The notes under the pieces are model-generated. The model worked only from the letters and a program-made list of their open reading frames with translations, was not told the DNA's origin and made no database searches. DNA of 64,000 bases from CAZXSK01 sp964642855 (lineage in GTDB: Bacteria; Planctomycetota; Phycisphaerae; SM23-33): contig CAZXSK010000012.1 in the NCBI GenBank assembly GCA_964642855.1, positions 8,600 to 72,599 on the forward strand, in the 5' to 3' direction. How positions within the stretch are numbered: position 1 is the stretch's first letter; each line of letters starts with the position of its first letter. A program made the position numbers and the translations under genes. Below are positions 16,488 to 27,066 of the stretch, in pieces.

Positions 16488-17827
16488 ATGAAATACGCAA
16501 TCATCATACCCGACGGGGCGGCAGACCAGCCGCTGGAGGAACTGGAGGGCAAGACCCCCTTGGCATTTGCCAGGACGCCCAACCTCGACTGGATTGCCTC
16601 CAACGGGAAAATGGGCGGAGTATGTAACGTCCCCCGATCGCTGCCGCCAGGGTCGGACGTGGCGATCATGTCGGTCATGGGCTACGACCCAAGAGAGCAC
16701 TATACCGGCCGGGCGCCCCTGGAAGCCGCCGCCCAAGGCCTGGACCTCAAGGAAGAATGGATCTTCCGCTGTAACTTCGTGACGATGGTCGACGGCCGGA
16801 TGGAGGATCACTCGGCTGGGCACATCTCCACCGAGGAAGCCCGGGTACTGCTCGACGAGCTCAACCGCCTGCTGGGCGGCCCGCACGTGACGTTCTATCC
16901 CGGCGTGAGCTACCGGCACCTCATGACATTCCTGGGTGACATGGACGTCAAGACCACCCCGCCTCACGACATTCTGGGCGAACNNNNNNNNNNNNNNNNN
17001 NNNNNNNNNNNNNNNNNNNNNNNNNNNNNNNNNNNNNNNNNNNNNNNNNNNNNNNNNNNNNNNNNNNNNNNNNNNNNNNNNNNTTCCTGGGTGACATGGA
17101 CGTCAAGACCACCCCGCCTCACGACATTCTGGGCGAACTGGCGTCGTCGCACCTGCCTTCCGGCAAGGGCGCCGATCTGCTGAGGAACCTGATCGATCGC
17201 AGCCAGTCCATCTTTGCCGGGCACGACGTCAACGTCGTCCGCAGGGACCTCGGGGAGAACCCGGCTACGAGTATCTGGCTGTGGGGACAGGGCAAACTGC
17301 CCTCGCTGCCGAGCTTCCGGGAAGTCTATAAGCTCAAGGCTGCAGCCATCACCGCCGTGGACCTCGTCCGCGGCCTGGCGTCGCTGGTCGGCTGGGACAT
17401 CCTGGAGGTCGAAGGCGCGACGGGCTTCCTGGACACCAACTATGCGGGCAAGGGTCAGGCTGCCATCGATGCATTGGACGACCATGATCTGGTGTTCGTG
17501 CACATCGAAGCCCCCGACGAATGTGGCCACGCGGCCAATGTCCGTGGGAAGATCGAATCCATCGAGATGATCGACCAGCACATCGTGGGGCCCATTCTGA
17601 ACCACTTCCGCAGTCAGGGAGATGGCTGGCGGATCATGGTTCTCCCGGACCATCCCACGCCCATCAGCGTGCGAACGCATACCCGCGACGCCGTACCGTT
17701 CGCCATTGCCGGGGACGGCATGAAGGCCGTCACGCCGCGAAAGTTCACCGAGGAAGACGCCAGCCAAAGCGATCTGCAGATCGATCGAGGCTGCGACCTG
17801 ATGGAGTACTTCCTGACCGTCCGCTGA
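16488..17827 (+). CDS. apgM: COG3635 phosphoglycerate-mutase-like; possible homoserine kinase
   Basis: The gene appears broken by N residues, but removing the gap and one copy of the flanking 55-bp duplication gives 395 codons in frame (394 residues), normal for archaeal-type cofactor-independent phosphoglycerate mutase. It belongs to the alkaline-phosphatase-like metalloenzymes: IIPDGAADQP (metal Asp), SDVAIMSVMGYD with the Ser nucleophile, HIEAPDECGHAA and LPDHPTPIS. Glycolytic phosphoglycerate mutase is the textbook activity. Adjacency to hom is a recurrent pattern that has led to prediction of an alternative homoserine kinase role. Which applies here is inference. Confidence 0.8.
16929..17138. 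other. Scaffold gap flanked by 55-bp duplicated overlap
   Basis: 100 N residues (16984-17083) are flanked by identical 55-bp copies at 16929-16983 and 17084-17138. Collapsing them restores the reading frame of the surrounding gene, so this is an assembler k-mer overlap left unjoined, not missing DNA or a biological repeat. Confidence 0.93.
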
Positions 17828-17841
17828 GGCCGGCAGCAACC

Positions 17842-19509
17842 ATGCCGCGAGAACTGACCGCAGAGAGCATTCATGATCTCCTCGCCGATGCGCTGGAAGA
17901 CGCAGTTGCCAGGCAGGCGACCGCAGAAGACGACCCCCGACGAGGGGGCGTGGTCAACCTTGAGAGCTCCCTTCCCACGGCACGGGCAACCGGTCAATTC
18001 CTCACCGCCTGCCTGTACCAGGCAGCGCGGAATCCATCGGCACTGACCGAAGACCGGCTCCGCCGCATGCTGGAAGCCGTTCGATTCCTCCGGCGTGTCC
18101 AGCGCCCGACCGGCCGGTTCGACGAGCCTGACTGCAATATCGACTCCGGGCCGGTGACCGCCTTCCTGCTCCAGCAACTCCTGCCCGCGCTCCGAGCGAC
18201 CCCTCCCGAGGTCGACAGCGACCTGGAGCCCATGCTGGCAGAACTCCGGCCCGTTATCGAACGAGGAATGACGGGCATGCTCGACGGCGGGTTCCATACG
18301 CCGAATCATCGCTGGGTCTGGGCGTCGGCGCTGGCGCAGACGGCAGCCTTCCTTGACATCGAGACCCCAGCCGTGCTCGGAGACATCCTGGCCGAAGGAA
18401 TCGACATCGACGCAGACGGGGCGTATCTCGAACGGAGCATCGAAACCTACGACGCCGTGACGGACCTCTCGCTGCTTCTGCTCGACGAACACGTCGACTG
18501 GCCGGACGCGCTGCCTGCCGTCCGGCGTAACCTCGACTTCGACACGTACCTGCTCCATGCGAACGGCACGGTCGAGACGTGTCTCTCGAGAAGATGGGGA
18601 GGACTGAACAAGGCCCCGTTGACGCTCGCCGCTGCGGCTCTCGCTGCTGCGGACGTACTTGGGGAGGGGCGATACGCAGCCCTCGCGCGGGCCCTCTGGC
18701 AGGCGGGAACGCCGGGCAGCCTCGGGCCTCTTGCGTGGTTAGCCTGGGCGGCGACAAGACACCCCCGCTCCCTGAAGATGGAAGGCGAACTGCCCACCTC
18801 CTACACACGGTGGTTCACGGCGAACGGCCTGTGGCGACACCGGCAAGGCCGAACCGACGCGTCCATTCTCAGCCGCAGCCCGGACGTGTTGACTTTCCGC
18901 CACGGCGGAGCGCAGCTGGCCAGGATGACCATCCGGTTCAGCTACTTCGGAGCGGCTGGGGATTTCGTGGGCGTACCCGCCGCACCGCCGGACGAAGAGG
19001 GGATCGTACTCCATTTCGATGGCCTGCAGATGCCCCGAAGGCCCGGCTACGAGATGCCTCTCGGCCAGACCGTTATTCGGGAAAGCTGGGACCAATCCTT
19101 GAAGCTTCGCCAGCAGCGCCAAGTCGACCCCCAGGCGGCAGAGCTTACCGTCAGGCCCGTCGAGGCCGGGGTGCAGTTCCACCTCGCGAACACTTCGGGC
19201 CTGGAGGGCGTTCCCGCCCAGATCGCCCTGGACTTCCCTCCAGGCGGCCGGTGGCGATCCGCCTGCGACATCTTCGAGCCTGCACCTGGCCAGAGCATTG
19301 TTCTGCTGGGCGGAAGCGCCTCGATGCATTACGGGGTCGACGCGATACACATTGATACCCATCGCCCGGCTACGGAGCCCCGGGCGAAACTGCACACCTG
19401 GCCTGCGATGCGGGACAGTTCGCCGGTCGGGGACCTGGTGCGGGTGGTCATTCCGTTGGTCACACCGGTCGACATCCGCGCAACGCTCACCGGCCACACC
19501 GGTCCGTAG
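17842..19509 (+). CDS. Large uncharacterised protein, possible alpha-toroid fold
   Basis: 555 residues beginning MPRELTAESIHDLLADAL, 14 bases after the previous stop and likely cotranscribed. The first ~340 residues are helix-rich with repeated paired-helix segments (RFLRRVQRPTGRFDEPDCN, GGFHTPNHRWVWASALAQTA), recalling the alpha/alpha-toroid of heparinase II/III-like and other polysaccharide lyases. The remaining ~200 are beta-rich, as in their C-terminal sandwich. No signal peptide or confirmed catalytic motif was found. An envelope- or storage-glycan role is only a suggestion from fold-like layout. Confidence 0.55.
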   Translation: MPRELTAESIHDLLADALEDAVARQATAEDDPRRGGVVNLESSLPTARATGQFLTACLYQAARNPSALTEDRLRRMLEAVRFLRRVQRPTGRFDEPDCNIDSGPVTAFLLQQLLPALRATPPEVDSDLEPMLAELRPVIERGMTGMLDGGFHTPNHRWVWASALAQTAAFLDIETPAVLGDILAEGIDIDADGAYLERSIETYDAVTDLSLLLLDEHVDWPDALPAVRRNLDFDTYLLHANGTVETCLSRRWGGLNKAPLTLAAAALAAADVLGEGRYAALARALWQAGTPGSLGPLAWLAWAATRHPRSLKMEGELPTSYTRWFTANGLWRHRQGRTDASILSRSPDVLTFRHGGAQLARMTIRFSYFGAAGDFVGVPAAPPDEEGIVLHFDGLQMPRRPGYEMPLGQTVIRESWDQSLKLRQQRQVDPQAAELTVRPVEAGVQFHLANTSGLEGVPAQIALDFPPGGRWRSACDIFEPAPGQSIVLLGGSASMHYGVDAIHIDTHRPATEPRAKLHTWPAMRDSSPVGDLVRVVIPLVTPVDIRATLTGHTGP

Positions 19510-19651
19510 GCGTAGGTCTCCCATTTCTCACGCAGGTGTTCGTGCCTGTTAGGACGCGCGCCCGGCAGCCGCCAGAGATTCCGATGCTTGTCGGACGCGC
19601 CCGCCGAGGCGTCCCGGAACCGTGGCTTGCATGGCCATGAACGATTGGAGC

Positions 19652-19679
19652 TTGAAAACGGCACTCCGCCCGCTAGGAT
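19652..19679 (+). promoter_or_regulatory. Promoter of enolase gene
   Basis: TTGAAA (19652-19657), 16 bases and TAGGAT (19674-19679), about 100 bases upstream of the eno start. The rest of the 269-base intergenic region (19510-19778) shows no further feature. Confidence 0.45.
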
Positions 19680-19778
19680 GGCGTTTTCCAGGGGCGTCGG
19701 CGTGGGCGAATTTGCCCATTCCGAGTTGCCCTAACGGTACGAGCAACCCACACCCGATACAGACAAAGGAACCATTCG

Positions 19779-21054
<1,276 letters not shown>

Positions 21055-21083
<29 letters not shown>

Positions 21084-21582
21084 GCAGGCCCACGGGCCTC
21101 TGGGGCAGGCGGCGCAGGTCCTTGGGTTCCTGCTGCTGACGGGGATTTCCCTGGCCATCCTGGTCGGGGTGGTCCTCGTGCCGCCCTACGCCCGCATGTT
21201 GCGCACCCAGCATCGCAGAGACGTAACCCGCATGAAGCGGGACTTCGAGGCCGCCCAGGTCCGCGTGCGTACGCGGTATCTGGCCGAGGCGCCGAAGGAC
21301 CCCGTCGAAACGGGACGATTGGCGTGCAATATGCTTGGGTACAGGCCTTCGCGGCAGGTCGTGCAGATCCGGCCTGCCGAGGGGGCAACACCCCCCGGTG
21401 CCATCTGGATGCCAAGTCCGGAGTTGCCTCGCCCTCCGCGGAACTGGGCGACGAAGCTGGACACGAGGCTGCAGAAGGCGTCGACGCGAAGAGGCCTGCT
21501 GATGCTTGCGGCACTTGGGCTCATCGCAGCTGCGGTACTGTTTGTGGTACCCGACAAGCAGCGGACGCCCCGAACAACCTGA
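21055..21582 (+). CDS. FtsB/DivIC-like septum protein with extra C-terminal TM helix
   Basis: 175 residues. One TM helix (~20-42) is followed by a short Arg/Lys-rich coiled coil (~50-75) and KDPVETGRLACNMLGYRPS, the segment that typically closes FtsB/DivIC proteins (DPxxxxxLAxxxLGYxxP). FtsB-family proteins bridge divisome components. In gammaproteobacteria ftsB also follows eno, which supports the call. Unusually, a Pro-rich linker and a second TM helix (~147-165) come after, so both ends would be cytoplasmic. It overlaps eno by 29 bases and has AGGG 7 bases before its ATG. Identity is moderately supported. Confidence 0.55.
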
Positions 21583-21602
21583 CCGAGTCTTCTGAATCAA
21601 CG

Positions 21603-21644
21603 AAGCTCCCCGGAGACCATGGTTTACCGGGGAGCTTTCTTTTT
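21603..21644 (+). terminator. Rho-independent terminator after eno operon
   Basis: An 11-bp perfect stem AAGCTCCCCGG/CCGGGGAGCTT with a 13-base loop, followed by TCTTTTT. It lies 20 bases after the FtsB-like stop and before the converging sigma-factor gene. Confidence 0.85.
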
Positions 21645-21661
21645 CGGCATCAGCCGCGGGG

Positions 21662-23344
21662 CTACGCTGTCAGGTCGGCGTGATCCAGGTTCGAGAGCCT
21701 CCGCAGCTTCTTGAGGGCCTGCAGTTCGATTTGTCGCACGCGTTCCTTGGAGACCCCCAGTTCCCTACCCAGTTGGTCGAACGTCTTGTTATCGCCCGAC
21801 GTGGCCAGCCCGTAGTGGTCGATGAGGATCGTACGCTCGCGTGTGGACAGGTGAGAAAGCATCACCTCGATGCTCTCGCGCAGCTCAGGCAGGTTCAGTT
21901 CGTTGGGGTCATAGGTGCGAAGACTGGCTGCGATGTCGAGGACTTCCTCGTGTCCCGTCGCGAACCGGTCGAGTTGATATCGCTCTTTCGGTACGGACCG
22001 GGCATAGTTCCGCATGATCGCCCAGGAAGCATAGGTTGAGAACCGGAAACCCCGTGCGTAATCGAACTTCTCCACCGCCCGCATGAGTGCAAGGTTGCCG
22101 TCGCTGACAAGCTCGAACAGCGTCTGGGGGCCTGACAGGTGTTTCTTCGCGATCGAGACAACCAGTCTCAGGTTCGAGCGTATGATCCGATTCTTCAGCA
22201 CGTTCGACTGCAACAGCAGCGACTCGACTTCCTTGAGCTGGCTCGCCCGAATGTGCGACGTGTCGAGGCTCCGCCTGAGCCGATCGGCCTTGTATTTGAG
22301 GTAGTTGTATCTGCGAAACAGGTCGTGCTCCTGCTGGGGCGTCAGCAGCGGGATCTTGTACAGCGCGCGAAGATAGGGGGGCAGGCCCTTGGGCGGCTTG
22401 ATGAGCTTGGCGGGCGTGGGAGAAGCTTTGCCCCGACGGCTGTCCGGCTCCAGGATCCGATCGTCCGCATCGGGAAGATCGAACTCCGGATTGTAGATGT
22501 AGTCAATCTCAAGGTCTTCCAGGTGTCGGGCCCGCATCTCGTTGACGATGCGATAGACGCTGCCTCGCGTCCGCGAGTACTGCCGGGCAAGCCGCCCGGC
22601 TGGTATGCCATTCAGGAAGCACCGGTAGATGGTGGTCTTCTCCTCGTCGGAAAGCGGGCCAGTCATGTCCGGGAAGATCGGATCGTCGGGATTCTGACGA
22701 TCGTGGTGACGGATGGTATACCGAACGGTCTCGATGGCCCGGCCTGATTTGCCGGCAATCCTTCGTGCGACTTCCGTGAGCGAACAATGGGTGAAACCCG
22801 CCATCCGTCGGGCCCGTCGAAGGATCTCGTCTCGTTGGCTGTCGGAAACCTTGCTGAACCGGCGAGACCGCCGGATCTGAGTGCGGTTTTTCCTGGCGAA
22901 GCGTTCCACCGAGCTTTCCAGAAAGGCAATCCGCTTCTTTCCGTCCGGGAAAACCAGACGGCGGGCAACCAGCCCGCGTTTTCGCCAGCGTTGGATGGTC
23001 TTGGTGGAAACCTGGAACTTCTGTGCGAGCGCACGGGTGTCGTAAATCTGCTCGTCGTAATCCCGCGTCTGCAGCGAGAAGCTCTGGCAGAGGTCAAGGA
23101 TCAGCTGCTGCAGATCCCGCGCCAAAGACTTGCCCGGGATCGGATCGTGGCTGGCGGAGGACTGGCGGTTGGGACGATAGCCGGTGATCCGGAAGACCAC
23201 GAATTCGTACGGGTATTCAGTATCGCGATCGGTGAGTTCGATAAGTTGCTCGGCGGCATCCACATGGCCCTTACGAAGCCGGGCCGGGCCGTTCATCAGC
23301 TCGGATGCCAACTCCCCAATCGCAGCCAGCATATACTTTGCCAT
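21662..23344 (-). CDS. Sigma-70 family factor with N-terminal HTH modules
   Basis: 560 residues. The C-terminal ~250 carry a sigma-70 core: region 2 (LVVSIAKKH, SDGNLALMRAVEKFDYARGF, FSTYASWAIMRNYAR, ~390-450) and region 4 (STRERTILIDHYGL, ELGVSKERVRQIELQALKKL, ~500-550). Region 3 is short or absent. The N-terminal ~300 are not sigma-like: a MerR/excisionase-type HTH (RALAQKFQVSTKTIQRWRKR, ~105-125), another HTH near 190 (TEVARRIAGKSG) and a resolvase-like HTH near 255 (IPAGRLARQYSRTRGSVYRI). It may be a group 2/3 alternative factor with extra DNA or protein contacts. It has its own promoter and a converging terminator downstream. Confidence 0.82.
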   Translation of the reverse strand: MAKYMLAAIGELASELMNGPARLRKGHVDAAEQLIELTDRDTEYPYEFVVFRITGYRPNRQSSASHDPIPGKSLARDLQQLILDLCQSFSLQTRDYDEQIYDTRALAQKFQVSTKTIQRWRKRGLVARRLVFPDGKKRIAFLESSVERFARKNRTQIRRSRRFSKVSDSQRDEILRRARRMAGFTHCSLTEVARRIAGKSGRAIETVRYTIRHHDRQNPDDPIFPDMTGPLSDEEKTTIYRCFLNGIPAGRLARQYSRTRGSVYRIVNEMRARHLEDLEIDYIYNPEFDLPDADDRILEPDSRRGKASPTPAKLIKPPKGLPPYLRALYKIPLLTPQQEHDLFRRYNYLKYKADRLRRSLDTSHIRASQLKEVESLLLQSNVLKNRIIRSNLRLVVSIAKKHLSGPQTLFELVSDGNLALMRAVEKFDYARGFRFSTYASWAIMRNYARSVPKERYQLDRFATGHEEVLDIAASLRTYDPNELNLPELRESIEVMLSHLSTRERTILIDHYGLATSGDNKTFDQLGRELGVSKERVRQIELQALKKLRRLSNLDHADLTA

Positions 23345-23403
23345 GGTGCCCCAAGCAGCCGGGTGGATTTGAGGGTGTCACGTCGACCGGCTGTCCAGTC
23401 TAG

Positions 23404-23432
23404 ATTATCCCGCATGTAGCGAAAAACCGCAA
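23404..23432 (-). promoter_or_regulatory. Promoter of the sigma-factor gene
   Basis: On the minus strand TTGCGG (23427-23432), 17 bases and GATAAT (23404-23409). The predicted 5' leader is about 50 bases. Confidence 0.5.
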
Positions 23433-23465
23433 TTCATTTCCTGACAGAACCGAGACATGGGGCCA

Positions 23466-23500
23466 GAAGAAAAGCCCGGATCTCCGAAGAGAGCCGGGCC
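23466..23500 (-). terminator. Rho-independent terminator of the lipoprotein operon
   Basis: On the minus strand GCCCGG and CCGGGC arms extend through one mismatch to CTC/GAG-type pairs around a TTCG tetraloop, followed by TTTTCTTCT. It lies about 35 bases past the stop of the lipoprotein gene. Confidence 0.75.
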
Positions 23501-23533
23501 TGAAGTCGCTGTATCTGACGGACCTGTCAGCGG

Positions 23534-24974
23534 CTAGCCTTCCAGAGTCGCTTTCTGGCGAAGGATCGTCTCCTTGATATCGCCGGCCTGAACCCCTGCG
23601 GGCCCGGAGGTGTGATCCTTCAGGATCAGGTCAATCCCAGTCTCTGCCTTTCTGAGCAGATCACCCGCCTCGGCCGGGCTGGCCGAGGCTCTCGCCTCGC
23701 CCATGTACGTCAAGGCTACGCCCGAATCGTAGACCCAGTCCTGGTTGCGGGAACGGTCTGCGGTCTTCGCCCGCTCATAGAGATCACGAGCTTGCTGGTA
23801 CTGCTTGGCTGCCTCGGATCTCGTTTGCTGCTCTTCCGGGTTCACGAGTTTGCGAATGCTCTCCGCCGGAGCGGGAAGCGGGTTGTAGATTTCGCTGGCC
23901 TCGGTCAGGAGGGAACTCATCGCCAACTCGGTTTCCAGCCTTTCGATGAGCAAATCGGCCAAGGCGGTCTTCGCGTCCGCCTGCTTGGTCATCAGGTCTA
24001 CGCTCGTGTCACGATCGCTCTTGATGGCGGCACCGTAGCTGTTGATTTCGCTGAACAGCGTGTTGTCCAGCCGATCGAGCAACTTGCCGGACTCCAGCAG
24101 TTCCNNNNNNNNNNNNNNNNNNNNNNNNNNNNNNNNNNNNNNNNNNNNNNNNNNNNNNNNNNNNNNNNNNNNNNNNNNNNNNNNNNNNNNNNNNNNNNNN
24201 NNNNGCGTCGATCTCGGCCGCCTTGATATCCGCCTGGATTCCCTCCATGGTCGGAGCACGTGCTTCTACGCGAAGCGCTCTGGCCTTGGCTTCAAGCTTC
24301 TCCTTGTTCTCCTTGATCCGGTCCCGGTCCTGACTCTTGGTTTGGATCTGTTCCTGCAGCGAGGTAATGTTCGACTTGTAGGTGCTGACGCTCTCTTCGG
24401 CATCGTCGAGCATCGACTGGGCTTCCTGAGGCGTCGCCCGCAGCAGTTCATCGTAGAAGGAGAGCAGCAGATTCTGGTCGCGGACCTGGGTCAAGTTCTG
24501 GCTGGCGTCGTAACTTTTCCTGCGAAGCTCCAGCAGCTTTTGGGCGGCCTGGCGGGAAAGGTAGTCAGCCTTCTGAGACTGAACGTGCCCCTGCACCGAG
24601 GCGGCCAGCGCCATGTACTGAGGCTGGGCGTCAGTGGCTTCGTTCTGTGCCTGGCGTAGCGATTCCAGCGCACGATCGAGAAGATCGAGAGCCCGGGCAT
24701 TGAGTTCGCCGGCGGGGCGGATCTCAATCGCCTTGACGTCCTCGGGGCTGCAGGGGTCGAGATCTCTGTCCAGGGGGCCCTGCTTACCGGTATCAATGTC
24801 GACCAGGACGGGGCTTTCCATGAGATCCTGAGCCTGATTGAGGAGGCGTTCTGCCTTTCCCACGCTATCCCGGAGCACGCGGTTATGCTGGTCCGTTTGG
24901 GGTTCGGAGCACCCTGACATGGCCAGCATCGCCATGCAGGCGGCGGCCAGCGAGAAAACCTTGATTGTTCGCAC
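23534..24974 (-). CDS. Coiled-coil lipoprotein (interrupted by scaffold gap)
   Basis: Begins at a GTG (24974) with GGGAG 7 bases upstream. The signal peptide ends in LAMSGC, a lipobox, so the protein is lipid-anchored in the envelope. The mature part is Gln/Glu/Lys/Ala-rich helix: heptad-like stretches before the gap (TSLQEQIQTKSQDRDRIKEN) suggest coiled coil, and after the gap TPR-like helices (KQYQQARDLYERAKTADR). An unknown number of residues is missing at 24105-24204. It closes the minus-strand run that starts with the VWA/Exb genes and probably belongs to the same envelope function. No named family recognised. Confidence 0.6.
24105..24204. other. Scaffold gap of unknown true size
   Basis: 100 N residues inside the lipoprotein gene. 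The flanks do not share sequence, so real bases are missing here, unlike the gaps at 16984 and 59928. Confidence 0.9.
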
Positions 24975-25050
24975 GGCAGATCTCCCGTAATACGTCTGAA
25001 TTCCTACTCCGCAGGCCTGTTTGTACCATGGCCAGATGGCGTTTTCAACG

Positions 25051-25734
25051 TCAAGCCGACGGGCTTTTCGGGAGCGAATTCCCCTCTTTCGACGCGGGGT
25101 CTGCTTCCAGTCGGGTCGCCAGATCAAGGACGCAATCAAGCGGGACCATCTCGACGCTTCCCTGGCGAACGGGAGCAGCTGTCATCACAAGCTGGCCCTG
25201 GGTCTGCACACTGACAGCCATTCCGTGGAATTCCATCCCCGACTCGAGCACGGCCGCTGAAGCCGCGGGAGACCCCTTGACCAACCAACGACCTGACCGG
25301 GCGGCCAGTGGTTGAACTTCCAGGGGAATCCAATCGCCGTCCTGCTCGTTCCAGAGCACAGCCGGGGGGAGTTCCACGGAAGTCTCTGCCATGGCGACGG
25401 AGTAATAGCGATGGGCCCGCCTCGGGCCGTGGCCTGACTCGCAACGAAGGTCGAACACTCTCACCGCCCTGCCCTTCACCCGACCGTGGGCAACGTTGCT
25501 GGCGCGAGCGCTGTGACCGCTTCGACACAGGGCAAACTGCCGGTACTGCATCGGGAGGTCGAATGGATCGTCCTTGGAGAATCGCAGGTTCAGGTCGTAG
25601 GCTTTGCGGGCCAGAACGCGGGTCCGGCGAGCCCTCAGCAGGCCGACGCCCATGAACGAAGCCATAGCGGCCAGAAGCACGCAAACCAAGACCGCCACGA
25701 AGATGCCCTGCAGGGAGAACGCCATCATGCCCAC
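25051..25734 (-). CDS. Membrane-anchored protein of unknown function (DUF3137-like layout)
   Basis: 227 residues. A TM helix at ~5-30 leads to an Arg-rich stop-transfer segment, then a soluble domain of about 170 residues with alternating strands (RVFDLRCESGHGPRRAHRYYSV and so on). The arrangement of helix, 'RFSKDDPFDLP', then 'NVAHGRVKGRAVRVFDL' resembles DUF3137-type proteins, but I do not claim membership. The GTG start at 25734 has AAGG 5 bases before it; ATGs at 25728/25725 are alternatives. It lies 27 bases after the Asp-rich protein gene, so cotranscription is likely. Confidence 0.5.
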   Translation of the reverse strand: MGMMAFSLQGIFVAVLVCVLLAAMASFMGVGLLRARRTRVLARKAYDLNLRFSKDDPFDLPMQYRQFALCRSGHSARASNVAHGRVKGRAVRVFDLRCESGHGPRRAHRYYSVAMAETSVELPPAVLWNEQDGDWIPLEVQPLAARSGRWLVKGSPAASAAVLESGMEFHGMAVSVQTQGQLVMTAAPVRQGSVEMVPLDCVLDLATRLEADPASKEGNSLPKSPSA

Positions 25735-25761
25735 GCCGGCCTTGAGCCCCTTGGCCTTCGA

Positions 25762-27066
25762 TTACTCGGGAAGCGGGTTTTCCTGGTCGTCGTCCTCAGC
25801 GGTCGTCCCATCCGGGTTCGGATTTCCGCCGTCGTCATCGTCGTCGTCATCGTCATCGGATCCGCCACTCTTGGGGGGTGGCAATGCCGCCGACCCCAGC
25901 ACGACTTTGTATCCCTCCGGAACGTCCCACTTGAGGTTGTAGTCGGGCTCCGGGGCGCGGAGAGACTCGATCCACTTGAAAACCCTCCGATATTTCGGAT
26001 CGGACGTACTGCGGAAAACAGGGGCGACACCCTCATCGGGATTCTTGATCTTGGCTACCTTGGCAGGCAGACCCCACTGAAGCAGCAGCGACATTTCAGG
26101 ATCGGTCCGGTCAATCATCCGCTTGCCATTGTCCACGAAGCCCGCCAGCAACACGAAGTTCGTGTACGGCACGCGCGGATTGCGGCTGTTGACGTTGATC
26201 AGTTTGAGCTCACTCTTGGAGTTCTTCACGAACGCCTGCGGGGCCATGTTACGCACCAAGGGCATGACCAGCCGCTTGAAGTCGTCCATGAAGCGGGGAT
26301 CATTCATGATGTAAATATCGTCGAGCAACCGAGAGTCCTCGGGCAGGACCTGCAGCATGTACTCGGTCTTCCGCCGATTGGACAGCCTGCGGAAACGCCG
26401 GTCGGCGTTCCTGCTCTCCCTGAAGATTCCCTGGTTCTGGTAGGCGTCGATGAATCGCTCAACCACGTCGTTCTTCATCTGGATCCGGACATTCTCGCGG
26501 ATCTCCAGGCGATTGTCGTCGTATCCCGTGCGAAGCTCACGCAGACGAACCCGATAAATGTCCTCCTCCGGGATCAACAATTTCTCGACGGCAGCGAGAG
26601 CCTTGTTGGTCGATGTGGCATTGGGGTCATCATCCTCCCCGTCGCCATTGTCCGCGTCTTCCTTCAGCCTGTCCTTTGCGAGGCTCTGGAGAAGCGTGGC
26701 GCCTTCGTGGTCCTTCTTCAGCTTGAGGGTCTCGCCGGCCTCCTTCAGGGCGACCTTGTACATTCTCCGGTCAAATGCCCAACTGGCCAGCTTGAACCTC
26801 TCCTCCGGGTCGTCCTTGTCGATCTTGCTGAGACGTTTCTCGTATTCGCTCTCGGAGGAGGCGACATCCTCGACAGATTCGACCTCGTCGAACTTCTTGG
26901 TAACGACGATGCCGCTTGCCGTCTTGATCTCGTAGCCGTCCTCGGTCTTGACCACCTCGCCGGTGATCTCCCCGCCACCTTTGAGCTTGACGGTCTTGGT
27001 AGCGGCAATGGACATACCGGCCAGCAGGAGGCACACAACCAGCGAAAGGACTCGTTTGACAGCCAT
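25762..27066 (-). CDS. Secreted protein with Asp-rich C-terminus
   Basis: 434 residues with a signal peptide (AVKRVLSLVVCLLLAGMSIA). Residues ~23-60 (KLKGGGEITGEVVKTEDGYE) form a small beta domain similar in pattern to the start of the TPR protein at 32511-33656 (GLPREGTITGADSFQVRV). A TPR-like helical region (~65-150) and a mixed domain (~150-395) follow. The tail has nine consecutive Asp residues and then a Pro/Glu/Asp-rich end, perhaps calcium-binding. The start at 27066 is supported by AGG 6 bases upstream and the signal peptide. Extracytoplasmic; role unknown. Confidence 0.6.
   Translation of the reverse strand: MAVKRVLSLVVCLLLAGMSIAATKTVKLKGGGEITGEVVKTEDGYEIKTASGIVVTKKFDEVESVEDVASSESEYEKRLSKIDKDDPEERFKLASWAFDRRMYKVALKEAGETLKLKKDHEGATLLQSLAKDRLKEDADNGDGEDDDPNATSTNKALAAVEKLLIPEEDIYRVRLRELRTGYDDNRLEIRENVRIQMKNDVVERFIDAYQNQGIFRESRNADRRFRRLSNRRKTEYMLQVLPEDSRLLDDIYIMNDPRFMDDFKRLVMPLVRNMAPQAFVKNSKSELKLINVNSRNPRVPYTNFVLLAGFVDNGKRMIDRTDPEMSLLLQWGLPAKVAKIKNPDEGVAPVFRSTSDPKYRRVFKWIESLRAPEPDYNLKWDVPEGYKVVLGSAALPPPKSGGSDDDDDDDDDGGNPNPDGTTAEDDDQENPLPE

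Noticed and set aside
15021..16967. A 648-codon minus-strand open frame opposite hom and apgM
   Set aside because: Antisense shadow produced by high GC at third codon positions; the plus strand encodes unmistakable homoserine dehydrogenase and COG3635 motifs.
16929..17138. 55-bp direct repeats around the N run as a possible mobile-element target duplication
   Set aside because: The same exact length occurs at the fusA gap, and collapsing the copies restores both genes, so it is an assembly artefact.
25790..25860. GTC/ATC-rich microsatellite as a possible repeat element
   Set aside because: It simply encodes the Asp run of the secreted protein on the minus strand.
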